Below are positions 50,233-58,994 of a stretch of DNA of 64,000 bases, in pieces; position 1 is the stretch's first letter, and each line of letters begins with the position of its first letter. Both the position numbers and the translations under genes were made by a program. The DNA comes from Kitasatospora xanthocidica (GTDB lineage: Bacteria > Actinomycetota > Actinomycetes > Streptomycetales > Streptomycetaceae): the NCBI RefSeq assembly GCF_014656195.1, contig NZ_BNBY01000003.1, positions 124,001 through 188,000 on the forward strand. Reading direction: 5' to 3'. The notes under the pieces are model-generated. The model ran no database searches. It had not been told where the DNA came from and worked only from the letters and a program-made list of their open reading frames with translations.

Positions 50233-50978
50233 CGGGTGGTCTCCCTCTGGCTGGCGGTGATGAACGCGTGGAACAGGCGCGGGTCGTCGGGGTCGGTCTC
50301 GGGGTGCCACTGGACGCCCAGCACGAAGCGGTGGCCGGGCAGTTCGAGCGCCTCGACTGTGCCATCGGCACTGCGCGCGGTGACCTGAAGGCCGGTGCCG
50401 AGCCGGTCGACGGCCTGGTGGTGGTAGCAGGAGACCTCGGCCGCCGGCCCGAGGACGTCGGCGAGCCGGCTGCCGTCCGCCGGCTCGACCCGGTGGCGGA
50501 CGAACCGGGCGGGGACGGTCTGGTGGCTCCCGTCGGGCAGGTGCTGGAGGAGGGTGCCGCCGAGTTCGACGTTGAGCAGCTGCATGCCGCGGCAGACGCC
50601 GAGCACCGGGAGGTCCCGGGCCAGGGCGGCGCCGAGCAGCCGGCTCTCCCAGTCGTCGCGGGCGTGGTGGGACGGGCCGGTGCGGGGGTCGGCGGCGGCC
50701 CCGTACCGGGCCGGGTCGACGTCCGGTCCGCCGGCCAGGACGAGCCCGTCCAGGGCGTCGAGCAGCCGGCCGGCCCCGCCGGGTTGCGGTGGCAGCAGCA
50801 CCGGGGTGCCGCCCGCGCGGACGACGGCGTCCACGTACGTCTGGGGCACGAGGGAGGCGCGCTGGTTCCAGACGGACCAGGCGGCGTCGTCCTGGTAGCT
50901 GCTGATGCCGATCAGCGGCCGGCGGCGATCGTCGCGGCCCGCGGCGTCGGTGCCGGTCACGGCGTCGGTGCCGGTCAA
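50229..50978 (-). CDS. Gamma-glutamyl hydrolase, class I amidotransferase fold (PuuD-like)
   Basis: A 249-residue protein with the nucleophile elbow GVCRGMQLLNV, catalytic His in GVQWHPETDPDD and the following acidic residue. These are features of PuuD and related gamma-glutamyl-GABA hydrolases. It would release glutamate from the final glutamylated acid. The first 14 residues contain a repeated TGTDA unit from an 18-base direct duplication at the gene start; both the TTG overlapping the glutamine-synthetase-like stop and an in-frame GTG 18 bases later are possible starts. Confidence 0.85.
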   Translation of the reverse strand: MTGTDAVTGTDAAGRDDRRRPLIGISSYQDDAAWSVWNQRASLVPQTYVDAVVRAGGTPVLLPPQPGGAGRLLDALDGLVLAGGPDVDPARYGAAADPRTGPSHHARDDWESRLLGAALARDLPVLGVCRGMQLLNVELGGTLLQHLPDGSHQTVPARFVRHRVEPADGSRLADVLGPAAEVSCYHHQAVDRLGTGLQVTARSADGTVEALELPGHRFVLGVQWHPETDPDDPRLFHAFITASQRETTR

Positions 50979-52333
50979 AGCCGCTCGAATCCGCGGCGCC
51001 GCTCCCAGTCGGTCACCGCCCGCTCGTACGCGGCGAGTTCGGTGCGTCCGGCGTGGGTGTAGTGCCGGACGACGTCCTTGCCGAAGGCCTCGGTGGCGAC
51101 GGCGCTGCGTTCGAAGGCGTCGACCGCGTCGCGCAGGGTGGCGGGCACCCGGGGCGCGTCGGAGGCGTACGCGTTGCCGGTGAACTCCGGCTGGAGTTCG
51201 AGCTGCTGCTCGACGCCGTGCAGTCCGGCCGCGATCAGGGCGGCGACCGCGAGGTACGGGTTGACGTCGCCGCCGGGGACGCGGTTCTCGAAGCGCAGCG
51301 ACTGACCGTGGCCGACCACCCGTAGCGCGCAGGTGCGGTTGTCGCGGCCCCAGGCGATGGCGGTGGGCGCGAAGCTGCCGGGCACGTAGCGCTTGTAGGA
51401 GTTGACGGTGGGTGCGAACAGCAGGGCGAAGTCGGCCAGGCAGGCGAGCTGTCCGGCGAGGAAGTGCTCCATGGTGCGGGAGAAGCCGTGCGTGCGGTCA
51501 CCGGCGAACACCGGGGCGCCCTGCTCGTCGCGCAGGCTCAGGTGGATGTGACAGGAGTTGCCCTCGCGTTCGTCGTACTTCGCCATGAACGTGAGGCTGC
51601 AGCCCTCCTGGGCGGCGATCTCCTTGGCGCCGGTCTTGTAGACGGCGTGGTTGTCGCAGGTGGTGAGGGCGTCGGCGTACTTGAAGGCGATCTCGTGCTG
51701 GCCGAGGTTGCACTCGCCCTTGGCGGACTCGACGGTGAGGCCGGCGCCGGCCATGCCGTTGCGCAGCCGGCGCAGCAGGGGCTCGATCCGCCCGGTGCCG
51801 AGGATGGAGTAGTCCACGTTGTACTGGTTGGCCGGGGTGAGCCGGGTGTAGTCCTTGTCCCAGGCCTGCTCGTAGCTGTCCCGGAAGACGATGAACTCCA
51901 GCTCGGTGGCGGCCTGGGCCTGCCAGCCGTACCCGGCCAGCCGGTCCAGCTGCCGTTGCAGGATCTGGCGCGGGGAGACGGCGACCGGGGTGCCGTCGTG
52001 GTGGACGACGTCGCACTGGACCATGACGGTGGCCGGGTGCCAGGGGACGGACCGCAGGGTGGCGAGGTCGGGGCGCAGCGTCAGGTCGCCGTAGCCGTTC
52101 TCCCAGGAGGAGATCTCGTAGCCGTCGACGGTGTTCATGTCGATGTCGACGGCCAGCAGGTAGCCGCAGCCCTCCGCGGCGCCGGGCACCACGTCGTCGA
52201 GGAAGTACTCGGCGGCGACGCGTTTGCCCTGGAGGCGCCCCTGCATGTCGGTCATGGCGAGCACGACGGTGTCGACGGACCCGTCGGCGACGCGGGTGCG
52301 CAGCTCGGCGAGGGTGAGCCGGGGGGTGGTCAT
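50975..52333 (-). CDS. Glutamine synthetase-like gamma-glutamylamine ligase (GlnA3/GlnA4 type)
   Basis: A 452-residue GS-fold enzyme. Metal and ATP residues lie in ATELEFIVF, SAKGECNLGQHEIAF and SCHIHLSL; the Arg/Glu pair of the glutamate site is in FENRVPGGDVNPYLAVAALIAAGL. Family members in Streptomyces glutamylate polyamines or ethanolamine rather than ammonia. The loop KTGAKEIAAQEGCSLTF fits this group. No adenylylation Tyr signature (NLYDLP) is seen. ATGA overlap with the permease gene. Context with an SDR and aldehyde dehydrogenase suggests an alcohol-bearing amine such as ethanolamine; polyamines are the alternative. Confidence 0.87.
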   Translation of the reverse strand: MTTPRLTLAELRTRVADGSVDTVVLAMTDMQGRLQGKRVAAEYFLDDVVPGAAEGCGYLLAVDIDMNTVDGYEISSWENGYGDLTLRPDLATLRSVPWHPATVMVQCDVVHHDGTPVAVSPRQILQRQLDRLAGYGWQAQAATELEFIVFRDSYEQAWDKDYTRLTPANQYNVDYSILGTGRIEPLLRRLRNGMAGAGLTVESAKGECNLGQHEIAFKYADALTTCDNHAVYKTGAKEIAAQEGCSLTFMAKYDEREGNSCHIHLSLRDEQGAPVFAGDRTHGFSRTMEHFLAGQLACLADFALLFAPTVNSYKRYVPGSFAPTAIAWGRDNRTCALRVVGHGQSLRFENRVPGGDVNPYLAVAALIAAGLHGVEQQLELQPEFTGNAYASDAPRVPATLRDAVDAFERSAVATEAFGKDVVRHYTHAGRTELAAYERAVTDWERRRGFERL

Positions 52334-53967
52334 CGGACCTCCAGTTCGGTGTCCAGCGCGTCGGGTTCGGGCGGCGTGCCGTGGACGTGGGGCCCGGTGA
52401 ACCAGTGCCTGGCGGAGACCAGCCACCACAGGCCGGCGAAGCCGACCACGACGGCCACGGCGACCGGGGTGTAGTTGAAGCTCTCGGCGGTGATCGGGCT
52501 CGCGGTGGGGAGCATGAACAGGACGGTGATCACCGCGGTCCAGGCGACCGCCACGACGCCGATCGGCCGGCTCCAGCGTCCCAGGTGCCAGGGGCCGCGC
52601 GGGAAGTCCTCGCCCTGACGCAGCCGCAGGTACACCGGGATGACGTAGGAGATGTAGAGGCCGATGACGGAGATCGAGGTCACGGCGGTGTAGGCGGTGG
52701 TGTTCCAGAGCGCGGGCAGCCCGAGCAGCAGAGCGCCGCCGGTCGCCAGCCAGACCGCGTTGGTCGGGGTCTGGGTGCGCGGGTCGATGCGGTGCCACAG
52801 CCGGGAGCCGGGCAGCGCGCCGTCCCGGGAGAAGGCGTAGATCATCCGGGAGTTGGCGGTGACGGAGGCCATGCCGCAGAAGAACTGGGCGCCGATGACG
52901 ATGAGCAGCAGGAACTGGGCGCCGCCGGAGCCGATCGCGTCGATGAAGATCTGCGCGGGCGGGACCTGGGTGTCGCTGTTGAGCGCGCCGTCGTAGTCGC
53001 GGATCGCGAAGGTGATGCCGAGCAGCAGGATCCAGCCCGCCACCAGGGAGACGGTGATGGCGTTGACGATGCCGCGCGGGCCGGAGCGGGCGGCGTCGCG
53101 GGTCTCCTCGGTCATGTGCGCGGAGGCGTCGTAGCCGGTGAGGGTGTACTGGGCCATCAGCAGGCCGATCAGCGCCACGTAGAACTGGCTGTGGAAGCCG
53201 GTCTGGTTGACGAACTCGGTGAGCGCGAAGGAGACGGAGGCGTGCCGGTCGGGGAGCACGGCGAGCGCGCCGACGATGATCGCGACGCCGGCCAGGTGCC
53301 ACCACACGGACACGCTGTTGAGGACCGCGACCAGCCGCACCCCGAAGGTGTTGAGCAGGCCGTGCGCCAGCAGGATGACGGCGAAGATCTCCATGGTGTG
53401 CGCGGGGCTGGCCTCGACGCCGAAGCGGAGCGTGAGGAAGGCGTTGGTGAAGAAGGCCGCGCCGTAGTCGACGCTGGCGGTCACCGCGACCTGGCCGAGG
53501 AAGTTGAACCAGCCGGTGAACCAGCTCCAGGCCGGGCCGCGACTGCGGGTCAGTTTGGCGGACCAGTAGTAGAGCCCGCCGGCCGTCGGGTAACTGGAAC
53601 AGATCTCGGCCATCGCCAGCCCGACGCAGAGCGTGAGCAGGCCGACCACCGGCCAGCCCCAGATGATCAGGGCCGGGCCCCCGGTCTTCATCCCCGTTCC
53701 GTACAGGGTCAGGCAGCCGGAGAGGATCGAGACGATGGAGAAGGAGACGGCGAAGTTGGAGAAGCCCGACATCGAGCGGGCCAGCTCCTGGGTGTAGCCC
53801 AGCTCGCGGAGCCGTTGCTCGTCCTCGGAGACGGGAGCGGGTTCGGGGGTGGATGCGGGAGCGGAACCCGGATCGGAGACGGGAGCGGAAACGGAGGCGG
53901 AACCTGGCGCGGTGTTCGCCGGAAACGTTTCGGGGGCAGGGTGGTCGGGTGAGCGTGCGTCGGTCAT
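52330..53967 (-). CDS. APC-family amino acid/amine permease
   Basis: A 545-residue transporter with about 12 membrane helices after a 50-residue hydrophilic N-terminus. RLRELGYTQELARSMSGFSNFAVSFSIVSI and AEICSSYPTAGGLYYWSAKL match the GABA/choline-type APC permeases that bacteria share with fungi. The start ATG has AGGGG six bases away; the N-terminal 30 residues contain a Pro/Ser/Ala repeat region. It is the first gene of the glutamylation operon and presumably imports the amine. A divergent GntR-type regulator gene lies 213 bases upstream. Confidence 0.87.
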   Translation of the reverse strand: MTDARSPDHPAPETFPANTAPGSASVSAPVSDPGSAPASTPEPAPVSEDEQRLRELGYTQELARSMSGFSNFAVSFSIVSILSGCLTLYGTGMKTGGPALIIWGWPVVGLLTLCVGLAMAEICSSYPTAGGLYYWSAKLTRSRGPAWSWFTGWFNFLGQVAVTASVDYGAAFFTNAFLTLRFGVEASPAHTMEIFAVILLAHGLLNTFGVRLVAVLNSVSVWWHLAGVAIIVGALAVLPDRHASVSFALTEFVNQTGFHSQFYVALIGLLMAQYTLTGYDASAHMTEETRDAARSGPRGIVNAITVSLVAGWILLLGITFAIRDYDGALNSDTQVPPAQIFIDAIGSGGAQFLLLIVIGAQFFCGMASVTANSRMIYAFSRDGALPGSRLWHRIDPRTQTPTNAVWLATGGALLLGLPALWNTTAYTAVTSISVIGLYISYVIPVYLRLRQGEDFPRGPWHLGRWSRPIGVVAVAWTAVITVLFMLPTASPITAESFNYTPVAVAVVVGFAGLWWLVSARHWFTGPHVHGTPPEPDALDTELEVR

Positions 53968-54062
53968 GGGCACCCCTGGGGGTTGAGGGTGTGCCGGGGA
54001 GTACGCGGCCACGACGGCGTGGCCCGGTCGCCCCGACGGGTTCGACGGTCGGACGGCTCTTC

Positions 54063-54084
54063 AATGGTCTGGAATCAGTCCATT
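54063..54084. promoter_or_regulatory. Inverted repeat, probable operator of the GntR/FadR regulator
   Basis: AATGGTCTG (54063-54071) and CAGTCCATT (54076-54084) are inverted 9-base arms with one mismatch, separated by GAAT. It is centred in the 213-base divergent region between the permease and regulator genes, the expected site for a GntR/FadR-type repressor (their sites commonly contain GGT..ACC-like half-sites). Confidence 0.55.
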
Positions 54085-54180
54085 GGGTGGGTGAGCAGCA
54101 TCGTTCCGGCTGAGCGGGGGCCGCGTCAAGGGCGGGAAGGGAACGAGTCCGGGAATCCCGTTCGTAGGTACGATTCCGGC

Positions 54181-54933
54181 GTGGACGTGGACGAAACACG
54201 GGAGCGAGCACGGCTCGACTGGCAGGCCGACGCGATCTTCCGCCCGGTCCGGACCGGCAACGCCTTCGAGGAGACCGTCGAGCGGCTGCTCCAGGCGATC
54301 AAGCTCGGCGTCTTCGGCCTCGGCGACCGGCTGCCCGCCGAACGGGACCTCGCCACCCGGCTCGGCGTCAGCCGGGAGACCCTGCGCGAGGCGCTCCGCA
54401 CCCTCCAGCAGGCCGACGTCGTCGAACCCCGCCGCGGCCGGTACGGCGGCACCTTCGTCACCTACCGGATGCCCGCGCCGGACGTCGCCGACCTGCGCCG
54501 CGCCGCCCGCGACCTCGGCGGCGCCCTGGAGGACGCGCTGACCTACCGCCAGGTGCTGGAGGTCGGCGCCGCCGAGGCGGCCGCCCGCCACCCCCTCTCC
54601 CCCGACCAGCGGGCCCACCTGGAGAGCCGGCTGACCGACCTCGAGGGAGCCACACCCGAGCAGTACCGCCAGCTGGACTCGCGCTTCCACCTCGCCATCG
54701 GCGAGCTCACCGGCTCCCCCACCCTCGCCGCGGCCATCGCCGAGGCCAGGATGCGCCTCAACGACCTGCTCAACGCCATCCCCATGCTGGACCGGAACAT
54801 CGAGCACGCCGCCGAGCAGCACCGGGCCATGGTCCGGGCGATCCTCGACGGCGACGGCGACGCCGCCCGGCGCGCCACCGAGGAACACCTCGCCGCCACC
54901 GCCGCACTCCTCCGCGGCTTCCTGGCGCCCTGA
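54181..54933 (+). CDS. GntR/FadR-family transcriptional regulator
   Basis: A 250-residue regulator with an N-terminal GntR winged helix at about 30-95 (LGDRLPAERDLATRLGVSRETLREALRTL) and an all-helical FCD ligand domain. The FCD metal-site residues are D/H in LDSRFHLAIGEL and H in AAEQHRAMVRAI. GTG start chosen near the regulator's conserved beginning; no strong Shine-Dalgarno is visible, so a start two codons later is possible. It is divergent from the amine permease operon and likely its repressor. Confidence 0.87.
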   Translation: MDVDETRERARLDWQADAIFRPVRTGNAFEETVERLLQAIKLGVFGLGDRLPAERDLATRLGVSRETLREALRTLQQADVVEPRRGRYGGTFVTYRMPAPDVADLRRAARDLGGALEDALTYRQVLEVGAAEAAARHPLSPDQRAHLESRLTDLEGATPEQYRQLDSRFHLAIGELTGSPTLAAAIAEARMRLNDLLNAIPMLDRNIEHAAEQHRAMVRAILDGDGDAARRATEEHLAATAALLRGFLAP

Positions 54934-55163
54934 CCGCCAGGTGCCGCGGCCGCCGTTCGGCGCGCTGCTGCACCTCGGGGCCGCTCCTCCTCGGGGCCGC
55001 TCCACCCCGACCGGTACTCGCCCGTGTCCGGAAGGAGGCCTGACCCGATCGGGCCCGGCCGATCGCCGACCGAGTCGGCGGCCGTTTCCTTTCACACCGT
55101 TTCCTCGTTGGGCCGGGGAAGCACCCGACCGGGTGCCCGACCCCAGCCTTGAGGGAGCCTCCC

Positions 55164-56594
55164 GTGCGGATTTCCGACATCGAACGCTGCGAGGTCCGGC
55201 CCGGACGGCTCGTCGAGTTCACGCTCAGCCCCGCGACGGTGGCGGCGGCCGCCGAGCTGCCGGAGGACACCCGGCCCCCGGCGTACATCCAGGAGTCCCA
55301 CATCCGCACGGCGAGAACGGTGTCGGACGACGGCCTGACCGTCCCGACCTGGATCGGTGCGGCGTTCGACCTCCCGGGCCGGGTCGACCTCGACGTGCTG
55401 CAGGGGGCGCTGCACGCCTGGACGCTCCGGCACGAGACCCTGCGCAGCGGCTTCCGCTGGACCGGCCCCGGCGGCGACGAGCTGCGCCGGTTCACGCTCG
55501 ACGCCGACGCGGTGGCGCTGCACCGGACGGAACTCGGCGAGTTCGCCGACCCGGCGGCTCTGGTCCGCTGCCTGCGGGAGCGCTTCGACGCGGGCGCCAA
55601 CGCGCTCGGCTGGCCGAACTTCGTCTACGCGGCGGTCGTCCGGCCCGACTCCACCAGCGTCTACACCGCCTTCGACCACAGCAACGTCGACGCCTACTCC
55701 CTCCAGCGCATCCCCGCCGAGCTCAACGAGCTGTACGCGGCGGGTCTGGCGGGCCGCGTCGCGGACTGCGCCCCGCCCGGCAGCTACGTCGACTTCTGCG
55801 AGCTGGAGCGGGCGGACGCGGACCGGGTCGACGGCACCCACCCCATCGTGTCCCGCTGGCGGGAGTTCATCCGCCGCGGCGACGGGAAGCTGCCCGCCTT
55901 CCCCCTCGATCTCGGGCTGGACCCGGACGCCGGGCTGCCCACCCAGCGGCTCGCGCGCGAGATGCTCGTGGACGCGGACACCGCCGCCGCGTTCGAGGCG
56001 TACTGCCGGCCGTACGGAGGCTCCCTGGTCGGCGTGCTGGCGGCCACCAGCCTGATCGTCCAGGAGATCGCCGGCGCGTCCGTCTACCGCACCGTCGTGC
56101 CGTTCCACACCCGGACGAAGTCCCGCTGGTCGGACTCCGTGGGCTGGTACGTCGGCGGAGCCCCGATCGAGGTCCCGCTGACACCCGGGCTGGACTTCCC
56201 CGGCGCCCTGGCGGCCGTACGCAACGAACTGCGCGCCAACCGTCCACTGGCCCGGCTGCCCCTGGCCCGGGTCCTGCGGCTGCTCGGCACGGACTTCCGC
56301 CCCACCTCACCGGACCTGTACTCGATCGTGTCCTTCATCGACACCCGGGACCTGCCCGGCTCCGAACAGTGGACCGACCGGAACGCCTACGCACTGCTCA
56401 GGGTCTCCTACGGCGACCAGGTGTGCGCCTGGGTCAACCGGCTGCACGAGGGCCTCTGGTTCGCGAGCCGCCACCCGGACACCGAGATCGCCGGCAAGAA
56501 CATGCGCCTGTACACCGAGCGGCTCCGCGACATCGTCATCTCGGCGGCACACCAGCCCCAGGGCGGCGTCGTTCAGGAGATCTGCCCGACTTGA
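55164..56594 (+). CDS. Stand-alone condensation-domain/PapA-like acyltransferase
   Basis: A 476-residue protein with the two-lobed condensation-domain layout. The catalytic segment reads FDHSNVDAYS, keeping the H-x-x-x-D of the HHxxxDG motif but lacking the first His and final Gly. LRHETLRSGFRW is the preceding signature, and DFCELERADAD plus TVVPFHTRTKSRWSDSVGWYVG form the second lobe bridge. Enzymes of this class form amide or ester bonds between carrier-bound acyl groups. No NRPS, PKS or carrier gene is nearby. GTG start six bases after GAGGGAG; an in-frame TTG at 55149 is an alternative. Confidence 0.78.
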   Translation: MRISDIERCEVRPGRLVEFTLSPATVAAAAELPEDTRPPAYIQESHIRTARTVSDDGLTVPTWIGAAFDLPGRVDLDVLQGALHAWTLRHETLRSGFRWTGPGGDELRRFTLDADAVALHRTELGEFADPAALVRCLRERFDAGANALGWPNFVYAAVVRPDSTSVYTAFDHSNVDAYSLQRIPAELNELYAAGLAGRVADCAPPGSYVDFCELERADADRVDGTHPIVSRWREFIRRGDGKLPAFPLDLGLDPDAGLPTQRLAREMLVDADTAAAFEAYCRPYGGSLVGVLAATSLIVQEIAGASVYRTVVPFHTRTKSRWSDSVGWYVGGAPIEVPLTPGLDFPGALAAVRNELRANRPLARLPLARVLRLLGTDFRPTSPDLYSIVSFIDTRDLPGSEQWTDRNAYALLRVSYGDQVCAWVNRLHEGLWFASRHPDTEIAGKNMRLYTERLRDIVISAAHQPQGGVVQEICPT

Positions 56595-56711
56595 TTCCGG
56601 TTCAGGTGGCGGACGTGACTGTGGCGTTCGCGGACGAGGCGTGAGCGGAGGCAGGCATGGCCTCCAGGTGATCATGAGGTGTCGAAGCCCTGATCACCAC
56701 GACGGAGGACC

Positions 56712-56985
56712 GTGTCCGCCCGCTCCTCATCGCCCATCCCCGCCGGCCTGGACCAGCTCGCCGCCACCCGGCCTGCCGAGCCCGGGGAACACCCGCAGCT
56801 GCTGGGCCGCCTCGCGGCGGTACCCGATCCGCGCCGGGCCGAGGGCCGCCGCCACCCCCTCGCCTTCGTCCTCGCGCTCGCCGCGTGCGCGGTGCCGGCC
56901 GGCGCGAAGTCCCTGGCCGCGATTGCGGAGTGGGCCGCCGACGCGCCGCCCGCCGTGCTGGTCGCTCCCGGGGCGGTGGAGTCCG
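56712..56985 (+). pseudogene. ISAs1-family transposase remnant (N-terminal domain)
   Basis: From a GTG, about 80 residues match the N-terminal region of ISAs1-family transposases: QLLGRLAAVPDPRRAEGRRH, PLAFVLALAACAVPAGAKS and LAAIAEWAADAPPAVL. Homology stops around 56975 and the frame then runs through the tail of the next gene, so the DDE catalytic part is gone. No terminal inverted repeats could be identified. The scar sits between the orphan condensation-domain gene and the Tet(X)-like gene. Confidence 0.7.
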
Positions 56986-56986
56986 C

Positions 56987-58096
56987 TCAGGAAGTCACCG
57001 CGGGAACGAGGTGGTCGAGTCCCTGCGCACTGCTCGTCGCGGCCTCGATCGAGCGCGGCAGCATGATGCTCTCGTAGGCGCGGACGGCGTCGTCGATGCT
57101 GGGTTCGGTGACGAGGGCGTGGGCGAGGTCGGAGCCGTCGAGCATCGCGAGATTGGCGCCCAGCCCGACCGGGGGCATCAGGTGCGCGGCATCGCCGAGC
57201 AGCGTGACGCCGGCGACGTGCTGCCAGGTGTGCGGGGCGGGCAGGACGAACAGGGGCCGGTTGATGAACCCGCTGTCGCTGTCGCGCAGGATGTAGCGCA
57301 GGCTCTCGTCCCAGTCGTCGAACATCCTCAGCAGGTGCGCGCGTACGGCCCGCTGGTCGCCGAGGTCGATACCGGCGGCCATGTGCCAGTCCTGCGGCGT
57401 GCGGAGCGCGATGTAGGCGCGGATGTGGCCGTTGCTGTTGCGCTGGGCGACCAGGGACCTGCCGGCGCCCTTCGCCAGCATCGATCCGTTGCCGACCAGC
57501 CGCGCGAGGTCGGGATGGCGGGTGTCGCAGTGGTCGAATCCGGTCTCGACGAAGGTGACGCCGGTGTAGCGGGGTGCGGCGTGCGACAGGGCCGGGCGGA
57601 CGCGCGACCAGGCGCCGTCGGCGCCGACCACCAGGTCGAAGTCCTCGGCGGCGCCGTCAGCGAAGAGCAGTCGGCAGGTGCCGTCCGCGAGCGGGGTGAC
57701 CCTGCTGACGGCGCGGTCCCACCGCACCGTGCCCTCGGTGAGTGAGTCCAGGAGCAGTTCGCGCAGTTGGCCACGGTCGATCTCCGGCCGGCCGCCGCCG
57801 GCGGAAGGCCCCTGATGCGCCAGGAGGGCTGCGTCGGTGAAGTCGAGCACGCGCCATTCCTCTCCTTCGGGGCGGGCGAGGGCGTGGAACGGGTCGAGGA
57901 GCCCCGCCGCCCGCAGGGCGGTCTGGCCGGTGTCGGCGTGCAGGTCGAGGGTGCCGCCCTGCGGGCGGGCGTCGGCGGAGGCCTCGCGTTCGAAGACGGT
58001 GGCGGAGCGGCCGTGTCGCTGCAGGACTCGGGCGCAGGCGAGACCGCCCAGGCCGGCGCCGACGATCGCGATGCGGGGATCACGAGCAGAGTTCAT
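56987..58096 (-). CDS. FAD-dependent monooxygenase, Tet(X)/tetracycline-destructase-like
   Basis: A 369-residue group A flavin monooxygenase. The Rossmann motif is VGAGLGGLACARVLQRHG; the second FAD motif is GDAAHLMPPVGLGANLAMLD. Substrate-side segment PQGGTLDLHADTGQTALRAAGL is closely of the Tet(X) type. No extra C-terminal domain. Tet(X)-like enzymes hydroxylate tetracyclines, but relatives act on other aromatic antibiotics, so resistance is not proven. Divergent TetR gene with inverted repeat between. ATG start with GAGGGA upstream. Confidence 0.85.
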   Translation of the reverse strand: MNSARDPRIAIVGAGLGGLACARVLQRHGRSATVFEREASADARPQGGTLDLHADTGQTALRAAGLLDPFHALARPEGEEWRVLDFTDAALLAHQGPSAGGGRPEIDRGQLRELLLDSLTEGTVRWDRAVSRVTPLADGTCRLLFADGAAEDFDLVVGADGAWSRVRPALSHAAPRYTGVTFVETGFDHCDTRHPDLARLVGNGSMLAKGAGRSLVAQRNSNGHIRAYIALRTPQDWHMAAGIDLGDQRAVRAHLLRMFDDWDESLRYILRDSDSGFINRPLFVLPAPHTWQHVAGVTLLGDAAHLMPPVGLGANLAMLDGSDLAHALVTEPSIDDAVRAYESIMLPRSIEAATSSAQGLDHLVPAVTS

Positions 58097-58171
58097 GGGA
58101 GTGTCCCTCGGGAGGTGGGTGAGCCGCCGGGAGGCCCGGCGTCATCAAGAAAGCACACTCACAAAATAAGT

Positions 58172-58201
58172 GCAATGACTCAACTTTCGAAGTCGCTGCA
58201 T
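58172..58201. promoter_or_regulatory. Inverted repeat, probable TetR operator
   Basis: TGCAATGACT (58172-58181) and AGTCGCTGCA (58192-58201) are inverted arms matching at 8 of 10 positions around a 10-base centre that itself holds ACTT-TCG-AAGT. It lies in the 124-base divergent region between the monooxygenase and TetR genes, just before the regulator start. Confidence 0.55.
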
Positions 58202-58220
58202 CTTGGGATATCATGGGCGA

Positions 58221-58814
58221 GTGACCGAACCGACCGGGCGCCGCGAGCGCAAGAAGGCCCAGACACGCCAGTCCCTGGCCGACGCCGCACTCGAACTCTT
58301 CCTCGACCGCGGCTACGACCAGGTCGGCGTCAAGGACGTCGCCGACGCCGCGGACGTCTCGGTAACCACCCTGTTCAAGCACTTCCCCAGCAAGGAAGCC
58401 CTGGTCTTCGACCAGGACGACGACCTTGAAGCAGCGCTCGTCGCCGCCGTGCGCGACCGCACCCCGGGCCAGTCGATCCCCCAGGCGCTGCGCGACCACA
58501 TCCTGCTGAAACAGACCCAGTTCGCCGTCCACACCACGGACCCGCGGTTCGCCGACTTCACGCGCATGGTGCAGGAGACCCCCGCGCTGCGCGACTACGC
58601 CCACCGCATGTGGACGCGCCACGAAGCGGCCCTGGCGCGAGCCATTACCGAGGCTGTCGGTGCCCCCGAGGACGACATCAGCTGCGCCGCACTGGCCCGT
58701 TTCGCCCTTGAGGCCCGCGGCCTCATCCTGCGGCACGCCGAGCCGAACCGCGCCGCCGACGAGGCCTTCGCATTGCTCGAACACGGCTGGGCGGCTTCCC
58801 ACCCGGGCGGCTGA
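58221..58814 (+). CDS. TetR-family transcriptional regulator
   Basis: A 197-residue regulator with an N-terminal HTH at about 10-55 (RQSLADAALELFLDRGYDQV, VADAADVSVTTLFKHFPSKE). The ligand domain is rich in Ala, Leu and charged residues. GTG start used; an in-frame TTG at 58203 would add six residues, and no strong Shine-Dalgarno distinguishes them. Divergent placement implies repression of the monooxygenase gene and itself. Ligand unknown. Confidence 0.86.
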   Translation: MTEPTGRRERKKAQTRQSLADAALELFLDRGYDQVGVKDVADAADVSVTTLFKHFPSKEALVFDQDDDLEAALVAAVRDRTPGQSIPQALRDHILLKQTQFAVHTTDPRFADFTRMVQETPALRDYAHRMWTRHEAALARAITEAVGAPEDDISCAALARFALEARGLILRHAEPNRAADEAFALLEHGWAASHPGG

Positions 58815-58994
58815 CCCGCTCTGCGCGGAGCCCTGGTGTGCGTGGACGCGTTGCGCGCCTCACAGGTTCAACCCGAGTGACCACGCTGCCACGCAAGCCA
58901 CCTGAACCGGCATCCAGCCGGACGAAACCTCTGAACGACACCGCCCTGACACCGGCCCTGACCGGCGCTCAGCGACATCACAGCCCCGATTCCG

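Noticed and set aside
56595-56711. Possible left end of an intact insertion sequence
   Set aside because: No terminal inverted repeat or target duplication could be matched around the ISAs1 fragment.
58860-58885. tRNA T-arm-like stretch GGTTCAACCC
   Set aside because: No acceptor, D or anticodon arms could be placed around it.
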